Shown here one piece after another: positions 26,369-38,489 of a DNA stretch of 64,000 nt. A model generated the notes under the pieces. That model saw only the letters and a list, made by a program, of their open reading frames with translations, ran no database searches and was not told the origin of the DNA. Origin of the DNA: Ancylostoma caninum (lineage: Eukaryota; Nematoda; Chromadorea; Rhabditida; Ancylostomatidae); contig JBAJFG010000043.1 of the NCBI GenBank assembly GCA_037903475.1, forward strand, positions 186,001 to 250,000, read 5' to 3'. Each line of letters opens with the position of its first letter. The first letter of the stretch is position 1. The translations under genes were made by a program, and so were the position numbers.

Positions 26369-27354
26369 TTTCTTTGAAGGAAATGTTTGTTCTTAGTACA
26401 CTCTAATAGTGTAATATGCCATACCTGGTGAATGAATGCTCTTCAACGCTGAATTATTTAGCACTTCCATAACACGATGGCATGGAAGTATTTCAGATTT
26501 CAATATTTTGCGGCACAAAACTTTCAGTAACTATGAAAAAATGTAACAATCACGTGACTGATAGAATTTACAGGAGAGGAACAATTTAACTGCCTAGATG
26601 AAATGACGTAATTATCTGGCTAGTTGTGGGTAAGGAGCAATGTAACTGGCCATGTGTCCTAGTGAACGTTGAATGGTGTGGAAACACATCCTCACACACA
26701 TCTTATGTTTTAAATCAACACGCATAAATGTTTCTCTACGCAAGCGTTGATGAGGAACACACGTCATCACTCTTTTAAATCCAGAAATCTTACAGAATAG
26801 GACCAGTTCAGTTCTTTGAAAATGCACATGTACATTTGCAGGAACACATGAACCCAAGAAAAATACTATTAGATCAAGTGTCATGAAGGCACAACCTTAA
26901 TTTCACAACCATATCCAATGCAAACGAGCAACGGTTCACAAGCGAGCAGATGACAATGAAGACATATCTCCTGGGTAAAACAGTTGTCATAGATTGGACA
27001 CAAATTTGTGTAATGCCACCAAACAGTTGATTCTGCAGCTTTCCCACAGCTTAGGTAGAAGGAAAAAGTGAATCAATAAAGTCACAGAAGTAATCCTGTT
27101 CATTGTACATATCTCAAGAATAACAGAACCACTACATTAGACATATTCTTGTACGCCAGCCAAGTTGATGGATAAGTCTTTGTTGTAAGCAGCCTGACGT
27201 TTTGGCAGAAACCTCCTTTTCAGAAGCCTGAAAGTGGTTCAGAGGTTGCACTCGTGTTCTGATCCGCCAATCGTCTTTTCCCTCCCGGCTAATCTTCTGA
27301 CAATGTCCTAAGTACATCTGGCAATTCACCTTGATCACCTTGACTCCCACTATT

Positions 27355-28331
27355 CTTCGGCTATAACGAGCGGCAATCCTTACATTTGTCCCTCTCGCGG
27401 CCAGAGTTGTCCAGTGGATTCTGTCCGTTCAAGGGACAAGAAAAGCATCGTATCTATCCTAGAAGGACTTTGTGAAGAAGTCTGACCATCGGGTCGGTGG
27501 TCTCCCTGTCGTGCGCTTAACGTCTCGTGGAGTCCAGTCGCTGACGGCTCTTGTCCGACGGTTGTCGTTAAAACGCATCACGTGTCCGGCCCATCTAATC
27601 TTAGTCGACTTGGTGTAAGCGGCAGCATCCCTGATCTTCGACTGTTGACGAAGGGTGGAACTCCTACTCCGGCCCTCACTTGCGTGAGGCGAGTTATTCC
27701 TAGCACCACCCTCTCCATGGACCGTTCGACGACGCTGACCGCATTTTCATCCTGCTCGCGCAACGCCCACGTTTCTAAGGCGTACGTCAAAGCATGGAGA
27801 ACCGTTGTGTTGAAGAAGTAGGAACGGAGCTCGATGTTCTTCGACTTCTTCACTACGTCCTTGATGCTCTTGCAAGCTGTCCAAGCTGCTCGTTTCCTCC
27901 TGCCCAGCTCTGGAGCGAGGTCGTTCACCAAGTTGACTCCCCGACCTAGGTATACACAGCTGAAGCATTCGGATACGGTCGTTCCGTTGAGCGGGAATGA
28001 GGCATCCGAAGACCATCCGTTCTTCATGAACATCGTCTTCGTCAGCTTCAGTTCGAGACCAATCTTTCCACGCACGTCCTCGAAGTCGGCCATCATCTGT
28101 CGGCTTCGCTGGGGATTGATGTTATAAGGACGATGTCGTCAGCGAAACGAAGATGGTTAAATCGCGGGCCACAAACTTGCACTCCCATTTTATCCCATTC
28201 CAGTCTCAGCATGACGTCTTCGAGAGTGGCGCTAATAGTTTTGGCGACACTTTATCCCCTTGCTGAACCCCTCTCTTGACTTCGATGGTGATGTCGTCGT
28301 AGAATAAAGAAACCCTGGTGGTGAAGTTGCA
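27355..28331 (-). pseudogene. RTE-type LINE reverse transcriptase, 3' part (copy A)
   Basis: Read on the minus strand, this is the second half of an RTE retrotransposon polymerase: the FADD catalytic box (28135-28146), LTKTMFMKNGW, SYVYLGR-like, LAPELGRRKRAAW, ALTYA-ETWALR and IRWAGHVMRFNDN blocks typical of RTE elements in strongylid worms. Stops and frameshifts break it. Everything upstream of about 28331 is missing and the break joins unrelated sequence with a duplicated AAGTCAAATATGG. Copy B keeps about 1.45 kb more of the same insertion. Confidence 0.9.
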
Positions 28332-28449
28332 AAGTCAAATATGGTCAATATAAAAAAGTCAAATATGGAAGTTTCGTTTTTCTCAGAAGTCAGCTCGACT
28401 ACTTCATGGCCGACAACTCGCATGGTCATGATTAAATTTTTTTCCACTG

Positions 28450-31080
28450 TGAAGATATACCCTCATTGCTTCATAATCTCTCATTAGATTTCCAATTAAC
28501 TTTGAAATTCTCTTCTCAGACTTGATTTTGTGGAATTCAAGTTGAGGTGAAAATATTTGTCAATTTTGTTTTTAAGTTTTATCGTGGAGCTCAACAAGTT
28601 AAAGGCAGCTCGAAATATAGGAGTGTTTGTAGAGGATACGGCCGATAAATGTATCATCGAGCCAGAAAATCGTCTACATTGAATGTACTGAGTGTGGTTG
28701 CTCTACTATACCCCTAATCATATTCCATATCTGAACCACTGCAACGTGACAGGGCCTACCCTATCTTGGACGCCGTCCAAATTTGTTTTGAAGGGCTCCA
28801 TGTCGTTGAAGGAAACCAACGAATTGAACCTTGTAATGCACCTGAATAATGATGAGCTAATAGTCGTAGTGCGAGCGAGTAGTTCTCAAACTGGACCTAA
28901 ATAAACTAAAGATTTCACGTCCCTAACCAGTTATTCTTGAGAGCATGGTGGAGGTGAAACGGCTGGGGAAGTGATCTGACTGCAATTGAACTCTCGAAGA
29001 TTGGTACCAATTTCCAATTACTTTAACTTTTGGGAAATGATTCTTCTCAGAGAGCAGGAGTCGGGTTTTGAATACGCCAGTCACCCACCGTACCTGCCAA
29101 ACCTTGCTTGACTTGACCACCACTTCCTTCGTGAACTGGAATACTTCTTACAAGGGAATTAGATCTTGGCAATTAGAAGGCGAAAGCAAGATCTAATCAT
29201 GGCTTACAAGATTATTCGCGGCGCTCTCATACTAAGCCCCAACGCCTTTATTCTAGTCTATGGTTCCAGTATGAGAGACACCGCAGACAAAATACTCACT
29301 ATAGACAAATAGTGATATAATAATAGACAAAATATCAATATACACAAAACACGTTAATTTTTCATTCGTCCCGGCAAGGACTCACTGCGTCGTTCACAGA
29401 GCATTCACTATGTGAAAATCAACAAAAAAAGTGCGTATACTGCAGCGTATCCAACGATGCAAAGCTGCTGTAAAAAAGTTCTGAAGTAAATTTTGCGTCT
29501 CCTTCCCCGTTTCATTTCCTCCTGTATTTGTTATTTTCACCACTCATCCACGAGATATGATGCACAGTTGTCGCTTCAATCCAGTAGTTCTACTATTTTA
29601 TTCGTTTTGTTTCTTTCGCACACGCGTTACCGCTTTTTAATAAGTGTTGAACGTTAAAAAGTTAAAAAGCTTTAGTTTTCAACACGACGCTGCTAATCTC
29701 CTCCACCATTTCATCACCAGCTGCTTATCTGGCTTCCAAGATATTAAGTCGGTGCATACTTAATGCGGCTTTTTTCACCACTCTTTTCCTCGTTGAAAAT
29801 TAAGGTTTCTTCAACCATTTTCTCATATAAGTAATCCTCATCTTTCTTTTAGTAACTGTACTATCGAGGGTCATTTCACATCATCACATGCCATGCTGTA
29901 CCACTTCGGGAAAGGTAGGAATGCAACACAGTCATTCCGCAATCTCAACGAAATTTTGGCTGAAGAAAAATCACCAAAGCTTAGTCGACAAATATTTAAA
30001 TAGTTCAAATAGGAAGGTACAATTTCACAGGCTAAGAAGGAAGAGCTCTACCATCAAATTTCGAAGGCCAGGAACCTTTGGCGGCCGTGGAAGGGAATCA
30101 GATACGTTCGACGAGATTCCTCAAAATCGACCCTGCTGAAATTTGAACACTGTTCACTGTTCTTGTCTGAGAGTTCGTATGGACTCTCAATGCTTCTCTG
30201 AACCTTCTGAGGAGAAAAAGCATGGGCGAATGGTTCTTATTGAAGACTTTGGACAGCAATCTCGCTGCCAAGCTTTCGACCTCTTCCACACCGCCCAAAA
30301 TTCCTAGTGCGTGGAATTTAATAGCCAACCTCTTCTTTTTCTTCTTTTTTCATCTGTTGAGCTCGTTCCTTATGAATATGAACAATCTTTCAATTTAGCC
30401 TTGCTGATTCGTCCATCTGTGAAAGGCTCACTCAGATCGCCGAACGACTGTGCTGCATACCAGCTTTTCCCGAACTGATGGAGCATATTATGGCAAATAA
30501 AAAAAAAACAAGGATGGAAAAATGGATGCGGCTTCCGATGGCGAAAATGGATGCGGCTTTCGATAGCACCTTTAATAAGCAGAAAGAGATGATTGTTTTC
30601 TGGAGAAAACCATTCGAAAAGCTTCATTTTTTTGAGAAAAAAGTCGCGGAAAAGCTGCATTAATTATACACTAACCTGATATTTGTGGAGTGAGCCAGCC
30701 TACCACTATGATGGCAGGGCTCTGCCGATAAAACAGGTTGATATCAGGGCTGGCTATGATGCACCATGTTCGAGATGAAATACTCGGTAGTTTCCCGCAT
30801 AGAATCAGACATTTTCTGCTAGAACACCATAGTATCCACCTCAGTAAGCTCGATTATACCTCATTAGACGCATTCTCTTTCTCGTCTTGCTAATTTTTTA
30901 AAGTTAGAGATGGTGATGGGCAAGTATGCTTGATCAGAAGCAATTTTTAGCAATTTTTCTGGGCATCTAAAACGGAATAAAACAGAACATCAAAGCGTAA
31001 ATGCGAAATTTAAAAAAAGTCGTTGGTAGTGCTTCTGAGGTGGAATGGGATGCTCAATTTACCTACACATCGTTAGCGTA
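28450..31080. other. Gene-poor end of copy A
   Basis: No gene is supported. Open frames near 29888-30139, 30098-30328 and 30478-30663 exist, but their counterparts in copy B (around 42960-43731) carry indels that change the frame, so they are probably not translated. Confidence 0.45.
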
Positions 31081-31678
31081 TATCAATTTATGGCTGTTAG
31101 AATGTTTACAGGTGAATTTATATTAGATGCGACATGGCCGAGCAGACATTTGAGGAAAATTTTCTGAGAACACCTTCGAACACTAGAGGTCAGACTATCG
31201 CGCAGCCCGCTCGCGGTACAAGGCCCGTTTCCACAAGGGTCTGCGTGTCGGAGTAGAAATACCAACCTAAAGCATCGTATTAGATGTTTCTAATTCTGTT
31301 GAAACTGCAATTTTTTTATAAGATCAGAAAATTTCTATACTTGAAATGCATAGGATAATCCATCCCTACGGAGTAAAACTTCGTCAAAACGGGTTGGGCA
31401 TGAAATCTGCGCCGGTTTGGCATCACGCGTGTAACAAACATCTCACGCTTTTGCCAGGATATTGTTGGTTCTTGAACTACTCCGTCCACAATAAACCATC
31501 TTAATAATTCAATTATTCGTTTATTCGGTTAGCATGTGACAAGAGGAGCCACTATAGCGGAATATGGTTTGACTCTTGCCCTGGACCAGTCAGGCTCTCC
31601 TTCGATACTACCCCTCTATCCCAGTGTCATCGAATAGGGCTAATCTAAAATGAAGAAGAAGCGTCTCGCTTCCACTCC

Positions 31679-31679
31679 T

Positions 31680-31714
<35 letters not shown>

Positions 31715-31716
31715 TT
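31679..31716. repeat. (TTTA)n microsatellite, copy B
   Basis: Counterpart of 19862-19902, with about one unit fewer. Confidence 0.95.
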
Positions 31717-32215
31717 GAACCTGCGTACACGAGAAAAGGTCAAAAAATTAAATACAGACACTATGTTGAGAGAAAATATAAGTGAAGTGGCGACAGTGCG
31801 CTACCGGTCGAGCACGCGAGTGTACCATATGAGACGCCAGCCTTTGTGTTTAATCTGTTCAGCACGTGTCCACAATTGGTAGTGCTGCGAAAAAGGACAT
31901 ATTTACTTATTTATTCGTTTATTTAATTATTTATTTATTTATTACACCCTCACGGGTGTGCCATCTAATACCGTGTAAGTATGCAGACAAGGAAAACTAA
32001 CAAAAGGCCGTAATTTTAAGTCAGAACTTCAGAACTCGAACTATTTAACTAGCTTCATGTTACTCCAAAGTGGACTGTACCCTCAGTTTCGAACTCAATT
32101 TCAAGGTGTTAATGAGAAGGTTGACTAGTCAGTGGAAAGTCGTCAGTACGGTAAATAAAAGACCGTTTTGGTAACACTTTATCGGCCCCAAAAGAATGGA
32201 TGTCTTAGTTGACTA

Positions 32216-32760
32216 GCTTGGAACCCTGAAACAAGTTGTCGGCCCACCTTTACCCCAAAGAACTGGCAAATCGTTGTTGGCAAGCTCAACGTGATTATGA
32301 CATCCGAAAACAAGTTGTCGACAACCTTCTCTCCTGACAACTTGTCGGCAAGGAAGAGCCAAACAGGTAGTCGACAAGCGTTTGGACCAAAAACTTGATG
32401 CGCCCACTGAAGACACAAGGGCAATGGTTGACGTGGTACAGTTTGGAAGAGAACGGTTGGGGTCAACTTATGTTCTCTGCGAGCGTTCACGACGTCATTC
32501 AACAAAAGATGGGAGCCGATTTTTGGCACTTTTGTGAAGAAGCTAGTAAAAAGAAGGCGAAGACAAGTTGTCGACAAGTATGTTTTTGTTGGCATGAAAA
32601 GAGGGAAAACAAGTTGCCGACAAGCTTTTGGATGGACAATGTGTCGACAAGTAAAGGAGGAAAAGAAGTTGTCGACAAGCTTTGGGAGAAACAAGTTTCA
32701 GATGCGATCAGAACCTTGCTTGCGAAATGCTTTCCAGCAAGTTGGTTTTGGAGTTCTGAG
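32216..32760. mobile_element. 545-bp inverted-repeat element, copy B
   Basis: Same element, same site and same length as 20403-20947 in copy A, so it was present before the duplication. It contains the repeated AACAAGTTGTCGACAAGCTT core. Confidence 0.7.
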
Positions 32761-34905
32761 TAGGGGTGGGGATTAAATCACTGATCGTGAGAGCGACACC
32801 AAGCCTCTTGTTACAGTGCTAAGCTCGTTAAATTCCCCAGGTATGATGGTTTTGAAGAATGCGAACAGGAGGCACTACGACTCCGGACTCGATTACCCAC
32901 GACATGCTGGGGAAAATTGCAAAACAGTGTCAAGACATAAGCATGAGGTGCTGAAGTGAAACGGCATTATTGAGAGTAAAACACTGAATTTGTGATTCCA
33001 ATGCAGATCAGCGGCATCCGCATAGGAAAAATAGCAATAAAAAATTTAAAAAATTAAATTCTTCCATGAAGACTGTCGAGCACCAAGAAATGAACTAATT
33101 TAGAACTGAGCTTGTGAGCAACCTATGGGAACCCTATCTGGAGGGGTACAATAGTAGGAAGTAGCTCATCAGGCCTCAACTGCCAGGATAAGCAGCACTA
33201 GCAGCTACTCCAGTAGCGCTTGTCACCAGCTCATGTTTTCGCCACGGCGCAAAGTCAGCGAACAAGAATGCATACATAATAATCGGAATCGTGGATATCT
33301 TCCAGGCTATTCTCAACCGTACAACAAACAATGTTCCATCGATTTCGCATGGTAATTAAGAAGAACCGCGTGTAAGTAGATTTCGACAAGTGTTGTGTTG
33401 TGCGTCGACGACGTTCATCACCAGCCGAACCACTTCGTGGTGTTATATGACCCTATTGACCGCTTTCATTAGTGGGGAACCAGCCACACATACACACAAC
33501 CAACACCACACCAACTAATGAATATCCCTAATCGGAATACGACAGCATACCCATGCACAGCAGTCGGTCTTGATGAAGCATTTAAAAGGGTTCCTCACTG
33601 GGCACGAGTAAATGGTGAAACCTAGTAAGGTACCTGTAAAATCCCCTACCTTCGACGGGATTTGACATGGATGACTCCAAGGGTAGAAAATCACTATAAC
33701 TCTACCTGATAGAAGAACATTTAACACCAAAAGCGTTCTCCATAGTTTTTTAATTGATTTCTCAGCTTGTTTCAACAATATGTTTTCTGCAATAACGTTT
33801 ATTGCATTGCTTTTCATCGGCTGCTAGCCTTCAGCCTTAGAGCCTTCTCCCTTAGAACGCATGCGAAAAATTCAGAATATCACACAGGTCGCATTGTAGT
33901 CGTCCACATTATGAAAAATGTTGGGATCTTTGCAATCACAGCAGAATAATTTTCACAAATTCCCGTGGCTTTATTGTGGGTGCATCTGAAATTTACAGTA
34001 AATAGAGCTGAAATTCATGCAAGTGCTTCTTTTCCTAGATGGTGATTGTTATGCTGTCAACCTTCTTTTATTACACAAACGTTACCTTATATTTTGTTGA
34101 TGGCAAAATTTGGGGTGTACAGCACCATATGAGATTTCCGTCACTATTTCCGATCTTCGTTGAGAATTCAGTGGTGCAGTCTTACTTCTTTTTAAATAGC
34201 AGTTCATGTGCGTGTGCACGAGAATCAGCCACTGTCGTCAAAAAATGACTACACCACCGTGTTCAGCGCTTTAAGTTATGTGTGAAAATGTGGTGAATTT
34301 TGATTTTCACCTTGATCTAGTGGGGTTTCGGTCTACTTTTAGTCATGTTCGGACACGTTAACTTCTTATTACAACCGAAAGTTGTTTACACCCCAGCTGG
34401 GAAGAATGAGAATTTATTGTGATCACAGGATACTATGAAAGGAAATAGGCGGGTAGGATGCCTTTAGACCGAAGAGAAGCCGGAACGACGGGGAATGGCA
34501 CGGGTGATGGGTACGACAAGGATGTGGAAGTGATGCACCTTCGCTCAGTAGTGTGGAATATGTCCCCAAACGGGTCCACACCTGCGAGAGTGGTGCGCGT
34601 AGTGAGGAGCATGTAGGCAAATGCGAGGCGAGCGAAGCGAGCCCAGAAGAAGCCTGAGAGTCCGGTGTTAGCCGGACGATGAGGCTGGTAGCATGTGAAA
34701 AGGCGAAGAGCAATTGCGGAATTTCTCATTTCAGCTCTGCGACCAGAGAGATCAGTAGCTAAGATACATATGTTAAACAAACAATAAAAACGAAGAAAGA
34801 AAGCACATAAAACTCGCAGTTTTCGCATGGCAAAATTCTAAACAGTGCCTAAGCTTCTTGAAGCAACCAGCATGAAAATACGCATTTCTGAAAGTACGTA
34901 GCCTA

Positions 34906-35156
34906 CTCAGAACCCCAAAAGCAAGTTTCTGATCGCATCTGAAACTTGCTTGTTTTCACACATCCTTGCCGACAAGTTGTTCGCCCGAAAAGCTTGGCGA
35001 CAACTTGTTTTCACTGATTCGTTGTTGAAAACAAGTTGTCGACAAGCTTTTCGGGCGAACAACTTGTCGGCAAGGAAATGTGAAAACAACTTGTCAACAA
35101 GCTTTTGGAAGAGCAAGTTTCGGATGCGATCAGAAACTTGTTTTTGGGGTTCTGAG
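34906..35156. mobile_element. 251-bp foldback element, only in copy B
   Basis: Its terminal inverted repeats begin CTCAGAACCCCAAAARCAAG and run almost to the centre. It is flanked by TA (34904-34905 and 35157-35158), and copy A shows the uninterrupted site GCCTATGTAAC near 23084. The interior repeats AACAAGTTGTCGACAAGC. It belongs with the 545-bp element at 20403/32216. TA target use suggests mobilisation by a Tc1/mariner-type transposase. Confidence 0.9.
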
Positions 35157-37098
35157 TATGTAACACAAGTGATGAAGTATGAAGTTCGAAAAGCTGCTCC
35201 AAGAGATGATGCCTCATGACTGATCCGTGAAAGAAGTACTTGCATAGCAATCGGCTCTACTTTGTAGTAACCATTACAAAATTGTTAAGGATATATGGCG
35301 CTGGTGGCTGAATTTCTCTAAAATCTGCTATCAGAAATAGGGTGATCCGTTCGAGAGAAAGGTTTGAAAAGTAAGGATGTGAAAAATAGAAGCTTTTGAG
35401 ATGCAATCAAATATCTCACGGACGCTTGATAATAATAAAAAATGTCCTGAAAATGGAGAGGAAATTGTTTTTTCACTAGAAAAAGGATCAACCTCGTGGA
35501 AGAATTCTTCACGTGTGGGTCTATCACCAACTACCACAGCAACATTTCCGAACCCCCAACTCGGCGAAAGTGCTATGCTCCTTTCACAGATTTGACGATG
35601 GCGCATGCATTGACGAGCTTCTTTAAATAAGAAAATTTTGTATTTATCCAAGTAACAACATGCAACAACACAACCTTTATCGAACCAAATTGTTCACGAA
35701 CAGCACAACTCATAAGTGTGAAAGTTTGAGAAAGCTCATAACACTTTTCGATCTTCCATAGACTTCTGAGGACCGAGAAGCTTTGGTATTAAGTTTTTAC
35801 CACCAAATGTTAGTACGTCTTGCTGCTGAACAAACAGTTAGGTGAGATGAGTCTAGTGATTGGTTCAAAAATTTGGTGTGACATTGACATATTGATATTC
35901 GCAAGACAACAATTACCGATTGTTAGATGGGGATAGAGCAAGGGTTTCCCAAAACGACCACTTCGAAAGTGTTGACGTGAGAGAGCGTAATACTGCACCC
36001 AGGAGATATGTACCCACTAGGCTTACAAGGGAAGTGCACGAAATTAGGCTGCTAATCCGAGCCGAGACCTATATGTTTAGAGAGATTGTCCAACGTGATG
36101 TTAGAGACTATACTTGGAATTTGCTAAATGGTTTACAAAAGCCCACAGTTCCACATCGATGACCTCAAATCATGCTGATAAAGGAAGGATACTCCGGCAG
36201 TGTGACAGAGCTTTCGTTCCTTTCGTAGCGAAAAACTGTCTTGTGCAGCTCCCGACGCTGATTTCAAATCAGTTTTTACCTTCCCCGAATCTTCTCTCCA
36301 TCAGGAGTTGCGCTCGTTTTTTCGCACGGGCACACCACAGGGCAGTTCACCTGTAGGGCGCACAGTTAGATCACAGAGTGGACCTAAGGTAGTTATGGGG
36401 TCTAGCAATATCTTCCCAATTCTGGTATATAGGGGTGATCTCAGACGGAGATCACGATTATCAACATCATTTTGCATGAACATCAACGTCATCTGCCATT
36501 TCCCTGCCGAACACGTCAATTTTTCTCGGCTTTCTGTGGTAATTCTGAGCTTCTGCAAACCGTTCAGCAGATTTCAAGTATAGCATGCAACATCATGTTG
36601 GATAGGCATTCTAACTACAGAGGTCTCGTCAGGGATGGCAGCTGAAGATCGTGCACTTCCCTTGTTGGCATTGCAAGTACTTTCTCTTATTTTCTGCATT
36701 CTTAGCGCACTTTTTCATGTTAATTACATCCGTATAGAATATTCTTCTGCAGTATGCTTCCATTTTTTGCACCCTTTTGTTTTAACCCTTTTATCCGACA
36801 AGCCGTTCCATCTGCTAAACAAGGACAGAGTGTGTAAGCCTTACATGGGATTCAAGCACGGAAATTTGCAGCAAACATAAGAGCCCTCAAATCGCAGCAC
36901 TATACATTTTATGTCTCATTCTTCTAGCGTAGAGCCCTCATATATATCAAAATGGTTTTTCCTAAAGATGATTATTTCAAGAAGCAATGACAATGCTTAG
37001 CCCTCCGCTTCGCAAGATTTATCCTCTACGTTGCTTTTGTTCTTTCTATTAAGCAGTCCATACCTTATTTGCGAACCGTCTAATCTCAGAGATTTTAG

Positions 37099-37444
37099 AT
37101 GAGAGTTACGGTGTTCATACTTTGCTTCTTTATCTACTACTGTTCCGTCGAAGCCAAAGAGAAACTACCAGTTCGGAAATTTCGAGTTCCTCCAAGGTGC
37201 CAAGAGCGCATAAGGTCACGCAAAGTGATCTGCCTAATACCCAAAACATAGTAAGTACCATTGTTATTATGAGGGGATGTTGTATGATCCATCACCAGTT
37301 GCAAAAGTTCCTGAAAACTTTATCACATGCTCCAGCTATACATTCTCCCACGGCGCTTGCGAACCAGTCTTTTGCTGTGTGTGCTACGGTAGGAATAGCT
37401 TCGGAAGCAAGGAAAGCTGCCAGAAGATTTGCGAAGGGCGCTGA
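37099..37444 (+). CDS. Secreted Kunitz-type protein, copy B (two exons)
   Basis: Exon 1 is 37099-37250, the intron 37251-37335, exon 2 37336-37444; 86 residues, the same structure as copy A. The signal peptide is nearly identical (I3V, L5V only). The six Kunitz cysteines keep their positions (34, 45, 59, 67, 79, 83). Extra Cys40 of copy A is Ser here, and Cys64 appears next to Cys65. The residue after the second cysteine is Leu (Met in A), followed by IPKTYY. In all, 36 of 86 residues differ from copy A, yet only codon 27 (AAG/AAA) differs synonymously. The intron differs by one substitution and lacks a 10-base stretch found in A. Trans-splice-like TTTTAG and AATAAA (37503-37508) are conserved. 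Likely role: secreted protease inhibitor or a derived Kunitz-fold ligand; no activity can be read from sequence. Confidence 0.85.
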
Positions 37445-37502
37445 CCGCCTCACAGTGCTCTGTGTATTGTTCGTACATGGCAAGCCAATGGACGATCAAT
37501 TG

Positions 37503-37508
37503 AATAAA
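37503..37508 (+). terminator. AATAAA poly(A) signal, Kunitz copy B
   Basis: AATAAA 58 bp after the stop, matching copy A. Confidence 0.65.
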
Positions 37509-38489
37509 TTTCTCCGCAGGAAATGTTCGTTTTTAGTTCATTCTAATAGTGTAATATGCCATACTTGGTGAATGAATGCTCTTCAACGCTGAATTATTTA
37601 GCATTCCATAACACGATGGCATGGAAGTATTTCAGATTTCAATATTTTGCGGCACAAAACTTTTAGTAACTATGAAAAAAATTTAACAATCACGTGACTG
37701 ATAGAATTTACAGGAGAGGAACAATTTAACTGCCTAGATGGAATGACGTAATTATCTGGCTAGTTGTGGGTAAGGAACAATGTAACTGGCCATGTGTCTT
37801 AGTGAACTTTGAAAAGTGTGGAAACACATTCTCACACACATCTTATGTTTTAAATCAACACGCATAAATGTTTCTCTACAGAAGCGTTGATGAGGAACAC
37901 ACGTCATCACTCTTTTAAATCCAGAATTCTTACAGAATAGGACCAGTTCAGTTTTATGAAAATGCACATGTACATTTGCAGGAGCACATGAACCCAGGAA
38001 AAATGCTTTTAGATCAAGTGTCATGAAGGGAAAACTTTAATTTCACAACCATATCTAATGCAAACGAGCAGCGGTTCACAAGCGAGCAGATGACAATGAA
38101 GACATATCTCCTGGGAAAAACAGTTGTCATAGATTGGACACATATTTGTGTAATGCCACCAAACAGTTGATTCTGCAGGTTTCGCACAGCTTAGGTAGAA
38201 GGGAAAAGTGAATCAATAAAGTCACAGAAGAAATCCTGTTCATTGTACATATCTCAAGAATAACAGAACCACTATATTAGACATATTCTTGTACGCCAGC
38301 CAAGTTGATGGATAAGTCTTTGTTGTAAGCAGCCTGACGTTTCGGCAGAAACCTCCTTTTCAGAAGCCTGAAAGTGGTTCAGAGGTTGCACTCGTGTTCT
38401 GATCCGCCAATCGTCTTATCCCTCCCGGCTAATCTTCTGACAATGTCCTGAGTACATCTGGCAATTCACCTTGATCACATTGACTCCCG

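Larger units (their letters stand above)
19263..31080 (+). repeat. Segmental duplication, copy A
   Basis: This unit is repeated head to tail as copy B (31081-44149). Both copies start TATCAATTTATGGCTG and end CGTTAGCGTAT, with roughly 95% or better identity over most compared lines (judged by eye). The junction shows a 2-3 base overlap (AT/TAT). Copy A has a 920-bp mariner absent from B, lacks two elements present in B, and has lost about 1.45 kb of an RTE retrotransposon. It carries one Kunitz-type gene. Confidence 0.95.
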
